Assembly (NCBI GenBank): GCA_964449295.1
Contig: CAYUZN010000048.1
Coordinates: forward strand, 1-14,214
DNA length: 14,214 bases
Source of the DNA: CANJJB01 sp964449295
Lineage (GTDB): Bacteria > Chlamydiota > Chlamydiia > Chlamydiales > Rhabdochlamydiaceae
Reading direction: 5' to 3'
Part shown: piece after piece, positions 1 through 6,799 of the stretch
Layout: every line of letters begins with the position of its first letter
Numbering within the stretch: the first letter of the stretch is position 1
Position numbers and translations under genes: made by a program
The notes under the pieces: generated by a model
What the model was told of the DNA's origin: nothing
Database searches by the model: none
What the model saw: only the letters and a program-made list of their open reading frames with translations

Positions 1-698
1 GAGTTTAGATGATTGGTTGCGTGTAGCTGCTCGCTAAGATTAGGTGTGACTAAACTATTCACTTCATCCAAAGTAAGCGTATACAATTTGTTATGTAGAT
101 AATCTAGACCTTGTTGTTTGTCGACTTTAAGCTGTTCCAAAGCAACTCTTTTGAAATTAAAATTTTTTTCGGAGATCTTGTTTAGGAGTTCGAGTTGGTT
201 TATAGCTTTTTTTATAGTTTCTTCTTTTAGCGTTTGTTTTTGATTGTTAACAATATTATAGATTTCTTCTAATCTACCTTCCCAATCCTTGATGAATACT
301 CCTATTCTACCACCTTGTTTCTGATAGAGAAAAAGAAAGAAAGTATGATAAACAACCCTTCCGATAGCAGCAATTAGTTTGTTAAGAGAGTCTTGATTGG
401 AAGAATTATTTTCCCAATCCTCTTTGGCTTGTTGAAATGTCAAAACTCTCTGATGATAGTTATATACTTTGGGATCATTATAATAATCATCACAGACTTT
501 CTTTGTTAATTGTAGCAATCTTTGTTTCAATTTAAAAGTTTGTTGTTCTGTATCTGGGGGAGGCTTTTTATGTGAATTTAATAAGAAAATAGAAACAACC
601 TTATATACAGTGGCTAGCAATGCTGCAGCTATGACTACTTTAGTAAACGGATGACGTAAAAAATTGGGAACTATAGTTCCCCACCTTTCTATTCTCAA
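1..698 (-). CDS. Membrane-anchored coiled-coil protein of unknown function, cut by left edge
   Basis: I do not recognise the family. On the minus strand the frame is open from a TTG at 696-698 to the window edge, giving 232 codons with the C-terminus missing. An in-frame TAA lies two codons upstream of the TTG, and no ATG or GTG occurs in the first part of the frame. TTG is therefore the best start, with GAGAG (minus strand, plus 706-710) 7 bases upstream as ribosome site. Residues about 18-40 (FTKVVIAAALLATVYKVV and following) are one hydrophobic segment, probably a membrane anchor. A PPP turn follows, then about 180 mostly polar, helix-favouring residues rich in K, E, Q, N and L with heptad-like spacing. 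This suggests a single-pass protein with a long helical domain; orientation cannot be told. A start further upstream lost by a frameshift is possible but not indicated. No function is inferred. Confidence 0.75.
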   Translation of the reverse strand, partial: MRIERWGTIVPNFLRHPFTKVVIAAALLATVYKVVSIFLLNSHKKPPPDTEQQTFKLKQRLLQLTKKVCDDYYNDPKVYNYHQRVLTFQQAKEDWENNSSNQDSLNKLIAAIGRVVYHTFFLFLYQKQGGRIGVFIKDWEGRLEEIYNIVNNQKQTLKEETIKKAINQLELLNKISEKNFNFKRVALEQLKVDKQQGLDYLHNKLYTLTLDEVNSLVTPNLSEQLHATNHLN

Positions 699-705
699 TT
701 TTTAA

Positions 706-710
706 CTCTC
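706..710 (-). promoter_or_regulatory. Ribosome binding site for TTG-started gene
   Basis: GAGAG on the minus strand lies 7 bases before TTG (696-698). It supports the TTG start, because an in-frame stop lies between this site and the TTG and no other start codon is near. Confidence 0.45.
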
Positions 711-764
711 AATGAAAAGAACCATTATATATTTTAAGAAGGGATTCGGTCAATCTTTTGAAAA

Positions 765-848
765 TGCCCAGAATAGGACTTGAACCTACATGCCTTTGCA
801 GGCAACAGAACCTGAATCTGTCGTGTCTACCAATTCCACCATCTGGGC
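765..848 (-). tRNA. tRNA-Leu, anticodon CAG
   Basis: The minus strand folds as a complete class II tRNA of 84 bases. The acceptor stem pairs GCCCAGA with TCTGGGC, with discriminator A. The D-arm contains AATTGGTAGA. The anticodon stem ACAGA/TCTGT encloses the loop TTCAGGT with anticodon CAG (plus positions 812-814), reading CUG leucine codons. The long variable arm TGCCT-GCAA-AGGCA and the T-arm GTAGG-TTCAAGT-CCTAT are typical of tRNA-Leu. The 3' CCA is not encoded (TTTT follows the discriminator), so it must be added by the CCA-adding enzyme. The gene lies 43 bases downstream of the 57-codon gene on the same strand and may share its transcript. Confidence 0.96.
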
Positions 849-880
849 AAAAAGGAAATTCTAAGAGTTTATGGGAGTTT

Positions 881-905
881 CGTCAAGTTTTTTAAAGACT
901 TGACG
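881..905 (-). terminator. Stem-loop at the 3' end of the 57-codon gene
   Basis: CGTCAAG (881-887) and CTTGACG (899-905) form a 7-bp stem with an 11-base loop. The loop contains the stop codon of the 57-residue gene. There is no clear T-run after the stem on the minus strand, so it may be a weak or attenuating terminator before the tRNA gene, or an RNA processing or stability hairpin. Confidence 0.3.
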
Positions 906-1065
906 TTTCGTCGACAATCTCTTGAAGAGTGACTTTGAGGCTCTCTGTTCCTTCTGTGAATCCACATTGAATTAAAAGAGCGTTTAAATGAGAGAGTTCT
1001 GATTCAACCATATCTAATTTAGTTTCCAAAACAGCTACTTTACGATTAAGTTCTTTATTATCCAT
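892..1065 (-). CDS. Small coiled-coil protein, 57 residues, unknown function
   Basis: This is a complete small gene: ATG at 1063-1065, 57 codons, stop TAA at 892-894. A strong AGGAG (minus strand, plus 1076-1080) lies 10 bases before the ATG. The N-terminal half is one amphipathic helix with leucine/valine heptads (KVAVLETKLDMVESELSHL, about residues 9-27), followed by LLIQCGFTEG and an acidic tail. The shape recalls small dimeric coiled-coil proteins such as SlyX, but I see no specific signature and do not assign it. It is divergent from the adenylate kinase gene and upstream of the tRNA-Leu on the same strand. The good ribosome site, clean stop and codon use like the neighbours argue that it is real. 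Confidence 0.7.
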   Translation of the reverse strand: MDNKELNRKVAVLETKLDMVESELSHLNALLIQCGFTEGTESLKVTLQEIVDETSSL

Positions 1066-1193
1066 ATAGTATTAGCTCCTATATAATCTATATTTTAATT
1101 ATATAATAAATTTGCAATAAAGTAATCGAATTTTTTTAAGTTTTTCTATATCATATTGCAAGATAATATCTTATGACTTACAATGATTTATTT

Positions 1194-1200
1194 GGTGGGG
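1194..1200 (+). promoter_or_regulatory. Probable ribosome binding site deciding the adk start
   Basis: GGTGGGG lies 6 bases before the ATG at 1207. The alternative in-frame ATG at 1183 has no purine-rich sequence in front of it, so 1207 is preferred. Confidence 0.45.
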
Positions 1201-1206
1201 ACCCCT

Positions 1207-1851
1207 ATGTCTAAAAGCACTCAGGCTCAAGCACTTCTAGAAAAATTTGATCATCCCTTAAAATCGATTCTTATTTTTGGACCTCCAGGGGCCGGAAAGG
1301 GGACTTTGGGCAAATTTTTAAGCTCTGCTGGGAACCATTTTCACCTTTCTTCAGGTGATATTTTTAGAGGTCTTGCTCCTGAATCTCCTGCAGGAAAGCT
1401 CTATTATAGCTACGCGAGCAAAGGTCATCTTTTGCCTGATGAAGCAACCGTTCAAATATGGCATAACTATGTCGAAGGGCTCATTGCGACTAACCGTTAT
1501 AGTCCTCACCAGCAACTTTTACTGCTTGATGGGATTCCTAGAACGATTGGGCAAGCAGATCTTTTGGAAAAGCATCTTAATATCCTAAAGATCATTGTGT
1601 TAGAAACATCTGATACTCAAGGGCTTATAAGGCGCATGAAAAGACGAGCGTTAATTGAAGGGCGGATGGATGATCATGATGAAAAGGTCCTCAAAACAAG
1701 GATGCAAGTGTATCAAAAAGAAACACTTGCACTTCTTAATCACTACCCCGGTGACATTATTTCGAGATTTGATGCCAATCAAAGGCCTTTAGAGGTCTTG
1801 AGGGATGTATTAATCGAGCTCTCTGATTTACTGAGTCATAGCGAAAAATAA
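1207..1851 (+). CDS. adk: Adenylate kinase, short (LID-less) form
   Basis: It should catalyse ATP + AMP to 2 ADP in the cytoplasm. Motifs in order, numbering 214 residues from the 1207 start: P-loop GPPGAGKGT (25-33), the AMP-site motif LSSGD (47-51), LLDGIPRT (106-113, a variant of the usual LDGFPR), and the arginine-rich lid region RRMKRRALIEGRMDD (142-156), followed by the usual R-x3-Y-x3-T helix (TRMQVYQKET). Typical bacterial enzymes, including that of Chlamydia trachomatis as I recall it, carry a LID domain of about 30-40 residues here. In this protein only about ten residues connect the two sides, as in cytosolic eukaryotic AK1. The N-terminus carries about 20 extra residues before the first beta strand. 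The in-frame ATG at 1183 would add 8 more residues but lacks a ribosome site. It could instead be another NMP kinase (UMP/CMP), but AMP specificity is more likely. Confidence 0.85.
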   Translation: MSKSTQAQALLEKFDHPLKSILIFGPPGAGKGTLGKFLSSAGNHFHLSSGDIFRGLAPESPAGKLYYSYASKGHLLPDEATVQIWHNYVEGLIATNRYSPHQQLLLLDGIPRTIGQADLLEKHLNILKIIVLETSDTQGLIRRMKRRALIEGRMDDHDEKVLKTRMQVYQKETLALLNHYPGDIISRFDANQRPLEVLRDVLIELSDLLSHSEK

Positions 1852-1864
1852 GTCTTAAAACCTA

Positions 1865-1893
1865 TAGTTTTTATTTTAAAATTAGTGTATAAT
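1865..1893 (+). promoter_or_regulatory. Possible sigma-70 type promoter for the 601-residue gene
   Basis: A perfect TATAAT (1888-1893) lies 32 bases before the ATG at 1926. The -35 candidate TAGTTT (1865-1870) is 17 bases upstream but poor. The surrounding DNA is very AT-rich, so a chance -10 match is possible. Confidence 0.35.
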
Positions 1894-1925
1894 TAATTAT
1901 ATAAATACTTAATTGTAATAAAACT

Positions 1926-3731
1926 ATGGACTCTATTAATAATACTAAACCACCTCTTGCTTTACGGCCTTCTTCTCCGTCAATAAAAGAGAAGGTATTT
2001 GGTACAAAAGCCAATAAGTACCAACTCCACAAATTTTTTAGTAAGATTGTGTTGTCTGTTAGTTCTAAGAAAATCTCATCATCTGCAGCTCCTACGGCTG
2101 AATATGTTACAAGCTCTATTAAAACCGCTCAATATACTATTCAAACTTTAGACAAAGCAGATAAGTCTGATGGGGTGAGAGCTGCTTTAAAAATAACAAA
2201 TGCAGCAGGTCAAGCTCTAACAGGGGCAGCTTACGCTAGTTATTCTGCAGCACAACCTTTGGCTTTGATCGATGTTTTAAAAAAATCTACCCCTACAACT
2301 TCTGGGCCGTCTCTTGTAGGAAGAGTGTCTGCGGGATTTAATTCTTTTGCCACACAGTTAGGAAATATAGCCGTTGTATTTTTCATGATGGCAACAGGTT
2401 ATAAAATTTATGAAAGTGGCAAGTGGTGTCATTTAACACAAGATGAACTTCATCAAAAGATTCAACCTCCTACAATTGTCCAAATTGGTAAAAAATATAA
2501 AGGTGAAGGCGATAATTTAAAAAAACTTGTCTATGATTATTTTGAAGATAGAATTCACGATGTTCTGAAAAAAGGGAAAAAAGTTGGACTTGAGGCTGAC
2601 TTGCAAGATCGAAAAGATTTGGAAGTTCAAATAAATGAGCAAATAGACAGCCTTCTTGCCCAAGAGAGTGGTTTTATTCAAGACGAGAAAGCATGGGAAG
2701 AGTGTATCAATCATAGGGAGCAAAATAAAGTCGAAGCGTTTGGCCTTTATATTCAGGTGATGCTAGCAAGGCAGTCTCATCGTCAAGAAATGAAACGAGT
2801 CTTTGGAAAAGAGGGCATGAAAATTATTGGCAAAATGCAACAAGCTAAAGCAGCAGATCCTAAATTATATGCCAAAGCGATGACAATTTGCCGTCAAAGG
2901 CTGGTTTTAGATACGATGAACTTTGTGCTTGGTATTGGAGTGATGAGTTTAATGGTGTTTTCAGCGTCAGCTGCTTTAGTTCTTCCGCTTCTTGCCAAAG
3001 TGTCTAAAAGCTCTGTCAATTTTGAATATTTTAGCTTTGCTCTGAAAGCTCTTATTATGGGAACAGTGGTGTTCACTCCTTATGGAGCAACTGCGCTCAC
3101 TCTTTTTGCTACAGGGTTTTTTATCTATAATGTGGCTCAGCTAGGACTTTCTTATCTGCCATTTATGGAGTCTAAAGAATTTGATAACTACACTAGATAT
3201 GATAAATTGCTCATTAAAATTAATATTGTCTTATCGATTATCTCATTTATCTCAACAGGTTTTGTGGGCATGTATACCGATGTCTCTCTTATCACAACAG
3301 CAGCACTTGCCTCTACTCAATTGCCTTGGCTAGGATTAAATACGTATGCTCTCTCTCAGATCTGGAAAAAAGAGGAAGAGAAAAAAGAAGCTCTCAAATC
3401 AGAGATTGAAGAAGTCACAGATCAAAAGGATATTGATAAGCTCATAGACAAGTATGGTTTTGATTTAGTGCAAAAAGCCTTCTTAAATAACTCAAATGGG
3501 GCTACAATTTTAAAGACAATATTGTTTCCTGAAGAGATAGAGTTTCACACATTTTTAGGGCAAGAGGAAGAGGGTGAAATGGTGTCTAAAAAAGACTTAG
3601 AAACTGTTGAAGAGCTTCTGAAAGAATTCAAAAAAAGAAAAAAAGAGCGGGAAGCGTTTGCGTTGAAAGAAGAACTTCGAGAGCATTATTTAGCTCTTGC
3701 AAGAGCGGGATTGATTAAGAGCGTCAATTAA
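1926..3731 (+). CDS. Multi-spanning membrane protein with C-terminal charged helix, unknown function
   Basis: A complete 601-residue protein of no family I recognise. Residues 1-140 are polar and Ser/Thr/Ala-rich with no signal peptide. About 141-160 is a first hydrophobic segment (IAVVFFMMATGYKIY). Residues 165-330 are charged and largely helical. About 333-357, 372-409 (probably two passes), 431-450 and 453-475 are further hydrophobic segments. From 481 to 590 follows a strongly charged helical tail (KKEEEKKEALKSEIEE, then ELLKEFKKRKKEREAF). This layout, a soluble Ser-rich N-terminus with internal membrane hairpins and a coiled-coil-like tail, occurs among secreted membrane proteins of intracellular bacteria. 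Membership of such a class is inference only. No clear ribosome site precedes ATG 1926 (AATAAAACTATGG). The neighbours adk and xerD give no functional hint. Confidence 0.85.
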   Translation: MDSINNTKPPLALRPSSPSIKEKVFGTKANKYQLHKFFSKIVLSVSSKKISSSAAPTAEYVTSSIKTAQYTIQTLDKADKSDGVRAALKITNAAGQALTGAAYASYSAAQPLALIDVLKKSTPTTSGPSLVGRVSAGFNSFATQLGNIAVVFFMMATGYKIYESGKWCHLTQDELHQKIQPPTIVQIGKKYKGEGDNLKKLVYDYFEDRIHDVLKKGKKVGLEADLQDRKDLEVQINEQIDSLLAQESGFIQDEKAWEECINHREQNKVEAFGLYIQVMLARQSHRQEMKRVFGKEGMKIIGKMQQAKAADPKLYAKAMTICRQRLVLDTMNFVLGIGVMSLMVFSASAALVLPLLAKVSKSSVNFEYFSFALKALIMGTVVFTPYGATALTLFATGFFIYNVAQLGLSYLPFMESKEFDNYTRYDKLLIKINIVLSIISFISTGFVGMYTDVSLITTAALASTQLPWLGLNTYALSQIWKKEEEKKEALKSEIEEVTDQKDIDKLIDKYGFDLVQKAFLNNSNGATILKTILFPEEIEFHTFLGQEEEGEMVSKKDLETVEELLKEFKKRKKEREAFALKEELREHYLALARAGLIKSVN

Positions 3732-3735
3732 GTTA

Positions 3736-3916
3736 TCATCCAGATATGAACCTATCTCAGTATTATACACAACCATCTTGCACCGCTTTTTTACCACATT
3801 TTCGTTTCTCTTCTTGGTCTACTTTCTCAAGTATGTCCTGCGAAGAGAAACGAAAATCTGAAAAAAAATCGATTACAATCTATGTTTTTATATTACTGAG
3901 ATAGGTTCATGGATGA
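3736..3916. repeat. Large imperfect fold-back (inverted) repeat overlapping the xerD start
   Basis: Two nested inverted repeats fill the gap before xerD. Outer arms 3746-3767 and 3889-3910 are complementary at 21 of 22 positions (core CTGAGATAGGTTCAT in the right arm). Inner arms 3798-3813 and 3842-3857 are perfect over 16 bases (GAAGAGAAACGAAAAT in the right arm) around a 28-base loop. The stretches between outer and inner arms pair only loosely, including a T-run near 3787-3792 against the A-run at 3861-3868. With a 4-base bulge the homology extends by six more bases, TCATCC (3736-3741) against GGATGA (3911-3916), which are the first xerD codons. The right arm holds the only purine-rich stretch before the xerD ATG. 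It could be a small miniature-transposon-like element, an inverted duplication of the xerD leader, or a regulatory hairpin. No target-site duplication is evident. Confidence 0.85.
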
Positions 3917-4781
3917 AGAGCACCTAGCTGATTTCTTATCTTATTTAGGGGCAGAAAAGGGCTTAAGCCCAAATACTCTTGAATCTTATGCTAGGGATTT
4001 AAGGTTTCTATTTCAATTTTTACATGCTAGGCAGCTCTCTTCTTCTTTATCTAATACCACGCACATTTTAGCTTTTCTTGCAGAGATGAAAGATAAAAAA
4101 TACGCTGCAGCATCCTTGTGCCGGCTTGTTGTTTCTCTTAAGATGTTTTTTCGTTATTTAAAAAAAGAAGAGATTATACAGCAAGATCCGACGTCTCATC
4201 TCGATAGCCCTAAATTTTGGCAGTTAATTCCAGAGGTTTTGACAATTGAAGAGGTGACAAAGCTTTTGACTATGGCAGATACTGGTTGTCTGATTGGGGC
4301 TAGAGATCAGGCGATTCTAGAGGTGTTATATGCCTCAGGGTTACGAGTCTCGGAAGTCTGCCAGCTCAATCTTTTTGATGTGGCAGATGACTATGTGAGA
4401 GTTAAAGGAAAGGGGAATAAGGAGAGAGTGGTTCCTATTGCTAAAAAAGCTGTTCTTGCCATTGATTTTTACCTTTCGAATTTTCGAAAAAATTCTGATA
4501 AAGAAGAAGCTCTTTTTTTGTCGACTAAAGGAAAGAGAATCGATCGGATCACGATTTGGAGCCGTATTAAATTCTATGCGAAAAAAGCACAGATTTCTAA
4601 GAATATTTCTCCTCATACATTGCGTCATTCATTTGCCACGCACCTTTTAGAAAATGGGGCTGATTTGCGCGTGATTCAAGAGATGCTAGGACATGCTAGT
4701 ATTGGAACAACTGATAGATACACACACATCAGCCACAAACACCTGCACGAGGCGTTTAATCAATTTCATCCAAGACAATAA
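3909..4781 (+). CDS. xerD: Tyrosine recombinase XerD
   Basis: This 290-residue protein belongs to the Xer site-specific recombinases. XerC and XerD together resolve chromosome dimers at dif before cell division. The N-terminal SAM-like DNA-binding domain (1-95) has the LSPNTLESYARDL motif at 19-31. The catalytic domain (108-290) has all expected residues: Arg146 (YASGLRVSE), Lys168 (VKGKGNKER), His236 and Arg239 (SPHTLRHSFATH), His262 (LGHASIGTT) and nucleophile Tyr271 (DRYTHI). XerD rather than XerC is favoured by the DPTSHLDSPK linker, TIWSRIKFYAKKA, and the C-terminal QFHPRQ, which resembles the E. coli XerD end. Length fits (about 298 in E. coli). The start ATG 3909 lies at the edge of the fold-back repeat, with GATAGG just upstream as a weak ribosome site. 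This is a housekeeping recombinase, not evidence of an integrated element. Confidence 0.88.
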   Translation: MDEEHLADFLSYLGAEKGLSPNTLESYARDLRFLFQFLHARQLSSSLSNTTHILAFLAEMKDKKYAAASLCRLVVSLKMFFRYLKKEEIIQQDPTSHLDSPKFWQLIPEVLTIEEVTKLLTMADTGCLIGARDQAILEVLYASGLRVSEVCQLNLFDVADDYVRVKGKGNKERVVPIAKKAVLAIDFYLSNFRKNSDKEEALFLSTKGKRIDRITIWSRIKFYAKKAQISKNISPHTLRHSFATHLLENGADLRVIQEMLGHASIGTTDRYTHISHKHLHEAFNQFHPRQ

Positions 4782-4891
4782 TTATTACTATTTATTAATA
4801 ATTATAGTTTATTCATAAAACTTAATTAACTTGAGTTATTATCGATAAAAAATGAAACTAGTTAAGTTTTTCGATCTTAATTTTAACAAAT

Positions 4892-4895
4892 GGAG
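4892..4895 (+). promoter_or_regulatory. Ribosome binding site deciding the barrel-gene start
   Basis: GGAG lies 5 bases before ATG 4901. An in-frame GTG at 4895 overlaps this GGAG and so cannot use it, hence the ATG is the start. Confidence 0.7.
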
Positions 4896-4900
4896 TGATT

Positions 4901-5557
4901 ATGAAAAACTACACGTACGCTTTGGCAGCAGCATTGCTGTCATGTTCATTTGCCTATTCTGACGAAGCACCAACACTTCTCACACAGAATGGATCGGAGC
5001 ATCATCGATTTTATGTAGGTCCAGATATATTTGTGCGGGATTCTAATACAGTATTTGAAGGTCTAAGATTAGGGTATGATGATTTGAAACCGGAGGCATT
5101 TTATTTTGGAATGGATGGTCTTGTTGCTGTAGGAGAACATTTTAATAATCATTGGAAGTCTAAACATCCTTCTCTCTTTGCAAATATCGAGCAAAGATAT
5201 GGATATACTTTCCAGAGTCCGATTTCTGGAAATTCGACTTTAACGCCTTTTGCTGGGATTGGCTGGTATCACACTTCAACAAACTGGTATTATGGTGCTG
5301 CCGGACTAAGAATGACTCAAAAATTTTGCGAGAACTTTGATGTAGGGTTCAATTTAAAAGCAATGTATGCGTTTGCTAACAATGTCGGAAATCATTGGAG
5401 AGTCAAAAATAATTGGGGATATGAAGTGGGTCTTCCATTGACCTGGTATGTTGGAGCATTAAAAAAATGGGATCTTCAATTCCAACCTTATTTACTTAAA
5501 AATGTCGATAACACCGATATTTTAGGAATTCGCCTGCAAGCTGTCTATAGCTTCTAA
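4901..5557 (+). CDS. Small outer-membrane beta-barrel protein
   Basis: A complete 218-residue exported protein. Residues 1-20 are a signal peptide (MKNYTYALAAALLSCSFAYS) with likely cleavage at AYS/DE. A Cys at 15 preceded by LLS could alternatively be a poor lipobox. The mature part is rich in aromatic residues and Gly with alternating hydrophobic strands (FYVGPDIFV, LTPFAGIGWYH, YYGAAGLRM, FDVGFNLKAMYAF, WGYEVGLPLTWYVG, LGIRLQAVYSF). It ends in Phe, the usual terminal residue recognised by the BAM complex. An 8- to 10-stranded barrel is plausible from the length. Trp and His are unusually frequent (for example NNHWKSKHPS, NHWRVKNNW). No closer family is recognised. The start is set by GGAG at 4892-4895; the in-frame GTG six bases upstream would spoil that site. 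The 119-base gap after xerD is AT-rich with no convincing promoter. It is convergent with the MOMP-like gene. Confidence 0.8.
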   Translation: MKNYTYALAAALLSCSFAYSDEAPTLLTQNGSEHHRFYVGPDIFVRDSNTVFEGLRLGYDDLKPEAFYFGMDGLVAVGEHFNNHWKSKHPSLFANIEQRYGYTFQSPISGNSTLTPFAGIGWYHTSTNWYYGAAGLRMTQKFCENFDVGFNLKAMYAFANNVGNHWRVKNNWGYEVGLPLTWYVGALKKWDLQFQPYLLKNVDNTDILGIRLQAVYSF

Positions 5558-5572
5558 TAAGTTGTAAAAATA

Positions 5573-5592
5573 CCCCGTCCTTGAGGACGGGG
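5573..5592. terminator. Bidirectional intrinsic terminator between convergent outer-membrane genes
   Basis: CCCCGTCC (5573-5580), loop TTGA, GGACGGGG (5585-5592): a perfect 8-bp, GC-rich stem in AT-rich DNA. On the minus strand it is followed by TATTTTTAC, a good U-run for ending the MOMP-like gene. On the plus strand the next T-run (CTCTTTTT) starts several bases later, so termination of the barrel gene may be weaker. Confidence 0.88.
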
Positions 5593-5610
5593 ATTGGCTC
5601 TTTTTAAAGA

Positions 5611-6711
5611 TTAGAAATCAAAAGTACCAGTGATTGTGAGCCCCTGGAAGTAGAGATTTCCGGGAGATGTGCCATTAAGGCCAATTAAACTGGCTGAATA
5701 CCAATTGATCATATTCTGATTCCACAAGACTTGGAATTCATAGGTCGCAGAAAAATCAATATGGTAGGCTTGATTACATAGGTAAGAGCCCCAGCCTATG
5801 CCTGCTTTGGCATCAGCCATAGAGCGCACACGATTCTGAGAGCTATGTTTGAGAGATAAATCTGAGCCGCTAACGGATTGTTTTTTAGCAAAATACTTAA
5901 TGTCATTGTATCTAGTAAAAGTCAAAGCTCCAGAAGCGCTGCCGATTAAGCGGAATCCTTCTCCTAGTAAAAAGTTGCCCCCAAATCCGAACGCAGGTCC
6001 TACAGCCCAAGAATCTGTTTTCCCATAAGCTTTGGTAGGATTATTTGTTCCTTCATGAGCGTTGCCAGTTAAGGTGTATTTTTGATTCAGCATCAATCCT
6101 CTTAATCCAAAAAAAGGAGTGATTGTTAATCTAGTACCTTGATAGGAAGGTCTTGATAATATGACATCTACCATATCCAGATCGATGTTCCACTTATGGG
6201 AACTTGATGTTAGCAAATCTTGTTTTGTATAGTCAAAAGGTGTCACTTTTGCTTGCAAGAAATTAGATGTTAAAAAAGGTGTAGAGCCTTGGTCTTTTGT
6301 AAGATCGTGATGGAACCATGTGTATTCAGCAAGCACTACCCAATCATCAAAGGGTGTATTCCAACCTAAACCGACTTTGAAGCCAGAGCGGTAAGAGTCT
6401 TTAAAATCTAAAACGCCAGATGGTTGTACATCTGAGTGGGGGTATGAATTAAAAAGAGGACCTATCTCCATACCTTCTTGCTGAACATCCCAATAAAGAA
6501 ATTGGGCTGTTAAGAACATATCCCAATCGCTTGTTGTGTCAACTCGTGCCGGATGATTATAAGCCATTTGAGAGACGAGCATGTCATCTCCTTGATCAAA
6601 AGGCACCGCTCCTTTTTTTTGTTGATCTCCATAACTTCCTGCATCTGCAAAAACAGCAGTTGATAAAAGCATGAGTGTAGATCCAATGATTGCATTCATA
6701 TTTTTTTTCAT
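5611..6711 (-). CDS. MOMP-like (Lpg1974 family) outer-membrane porin
   Basis: A 366-residue predicted beta-barrel pore protein of the outer membrane. Residues 1-22 are a signal peptide (MKKNMNAIIGSTLMLLSTAVFA, cleaved before DAG). After a polar linker comes SDWDMFLTAQFLYWDVQQEG (62-81), which fits the FLYW-x(4-5)-EG pattern at the start of Lpg1974-type porins from Legionella and chlamydial MOMP-like proteins. Many Gly/aromatic amphipathic strands follow (FKVGLGWNTPFDDWVVLAEY, LTITPFFGLRGLML, WAVGPAFGFGGNFLL), and it ends in TGTFDF with terminal Phe. Length is usual for the family. AGAGG (minus strand, plus 6716-6720) lies 4 bases before the ATG. Codons 2-4 contain an eight-A run, with a second in-frame ATG at codon 5. 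The gene starts 88 bases after the RND gene and ends at the shared terminator. Pore selectivity cannot be told. Confidence 0.87.
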   Translation of the reverse strand: MKKNMNAIIGSTLMLLSTAVFADAGSYGDQQKKGAVPFDQGDDMLVSQMAYNHPARVDTTSDWDMFLTAQFLYWDVQQEGMEIGPLFNSYPHSDVQPSGVLDFKDSYRSGFKVGLGWNTPFDDWVVLAEYTWFHHDLTKDQGSTPFLTSNFLQAKVTPFDYTKQDLLTSSSHKWNIDLDMVDVILSRPSYQGTRLTITPFFGLRGLMLNQKYTLTGNAHEGTNNPTKAYGKTDSWAVGPAFGFGGNFLLGEGFRLIGSASGALTFTRYNDIKYFAKKQSVSGSDLSLKHSSQNRVRSMADAKAGIGWGSYLCNQAYHIDFSATYEFQVLWNQNMINWYSASLIGLNGTSPGNLYFQGLTITGTFDF

Positions 6712-6799
6712 TTTTCCTCTTAGGTTAATTATCTTGTGACCATAAATTGTAGAATATCTGCATATTCATAAAATTCGTAAAAAATTGCAATCAAAATTT

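Noticed and set aside
3736..3916. Reading the fold-back as a dif or Xer recombination site
   Set aside because: It lacks the 11-6-11 layout of dif and is far too long. The arms show no resemblance to known XerC/XerD arms.
4341..4628. Open frames on the strand opposite xerD, and similar frames opposite the 601-residue, RND, fusion protein and outer-membrane factor genes
   Set aside because: They lie inside well-supported genes, have low-complexity or Ser/Cys/Phe-rich translations, and lack ribosome sites. They are shadows.
765..4781. tRNA-Leu plus a tyrosine recombinase within 4 kb as the mark of an integrated island
   Set aside because: The recombinase has the length and sequence of housekeeping XerD, is not adjacent to the tRNA, and no repeated tRNA 3' end (att site) is visible.
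4895..4900. GTG start two codons upstream of the barrel protein ATG
   Set aside because: The GTG overlaps the GGAG ribosome site itself; ATG 4901 has correct spacing and begins a normal signal peptide.
6712..6799. A/T-only stem-loop after the RND stop as a terminator, and a TTGCAA-17-GAATAT promoter for the porin gene
   Set aside because: The stem is short and has no GC pairs, and the -10 candidate matches only three of six consensus bases. Neither exceeds chance in DNA this AT-rich.
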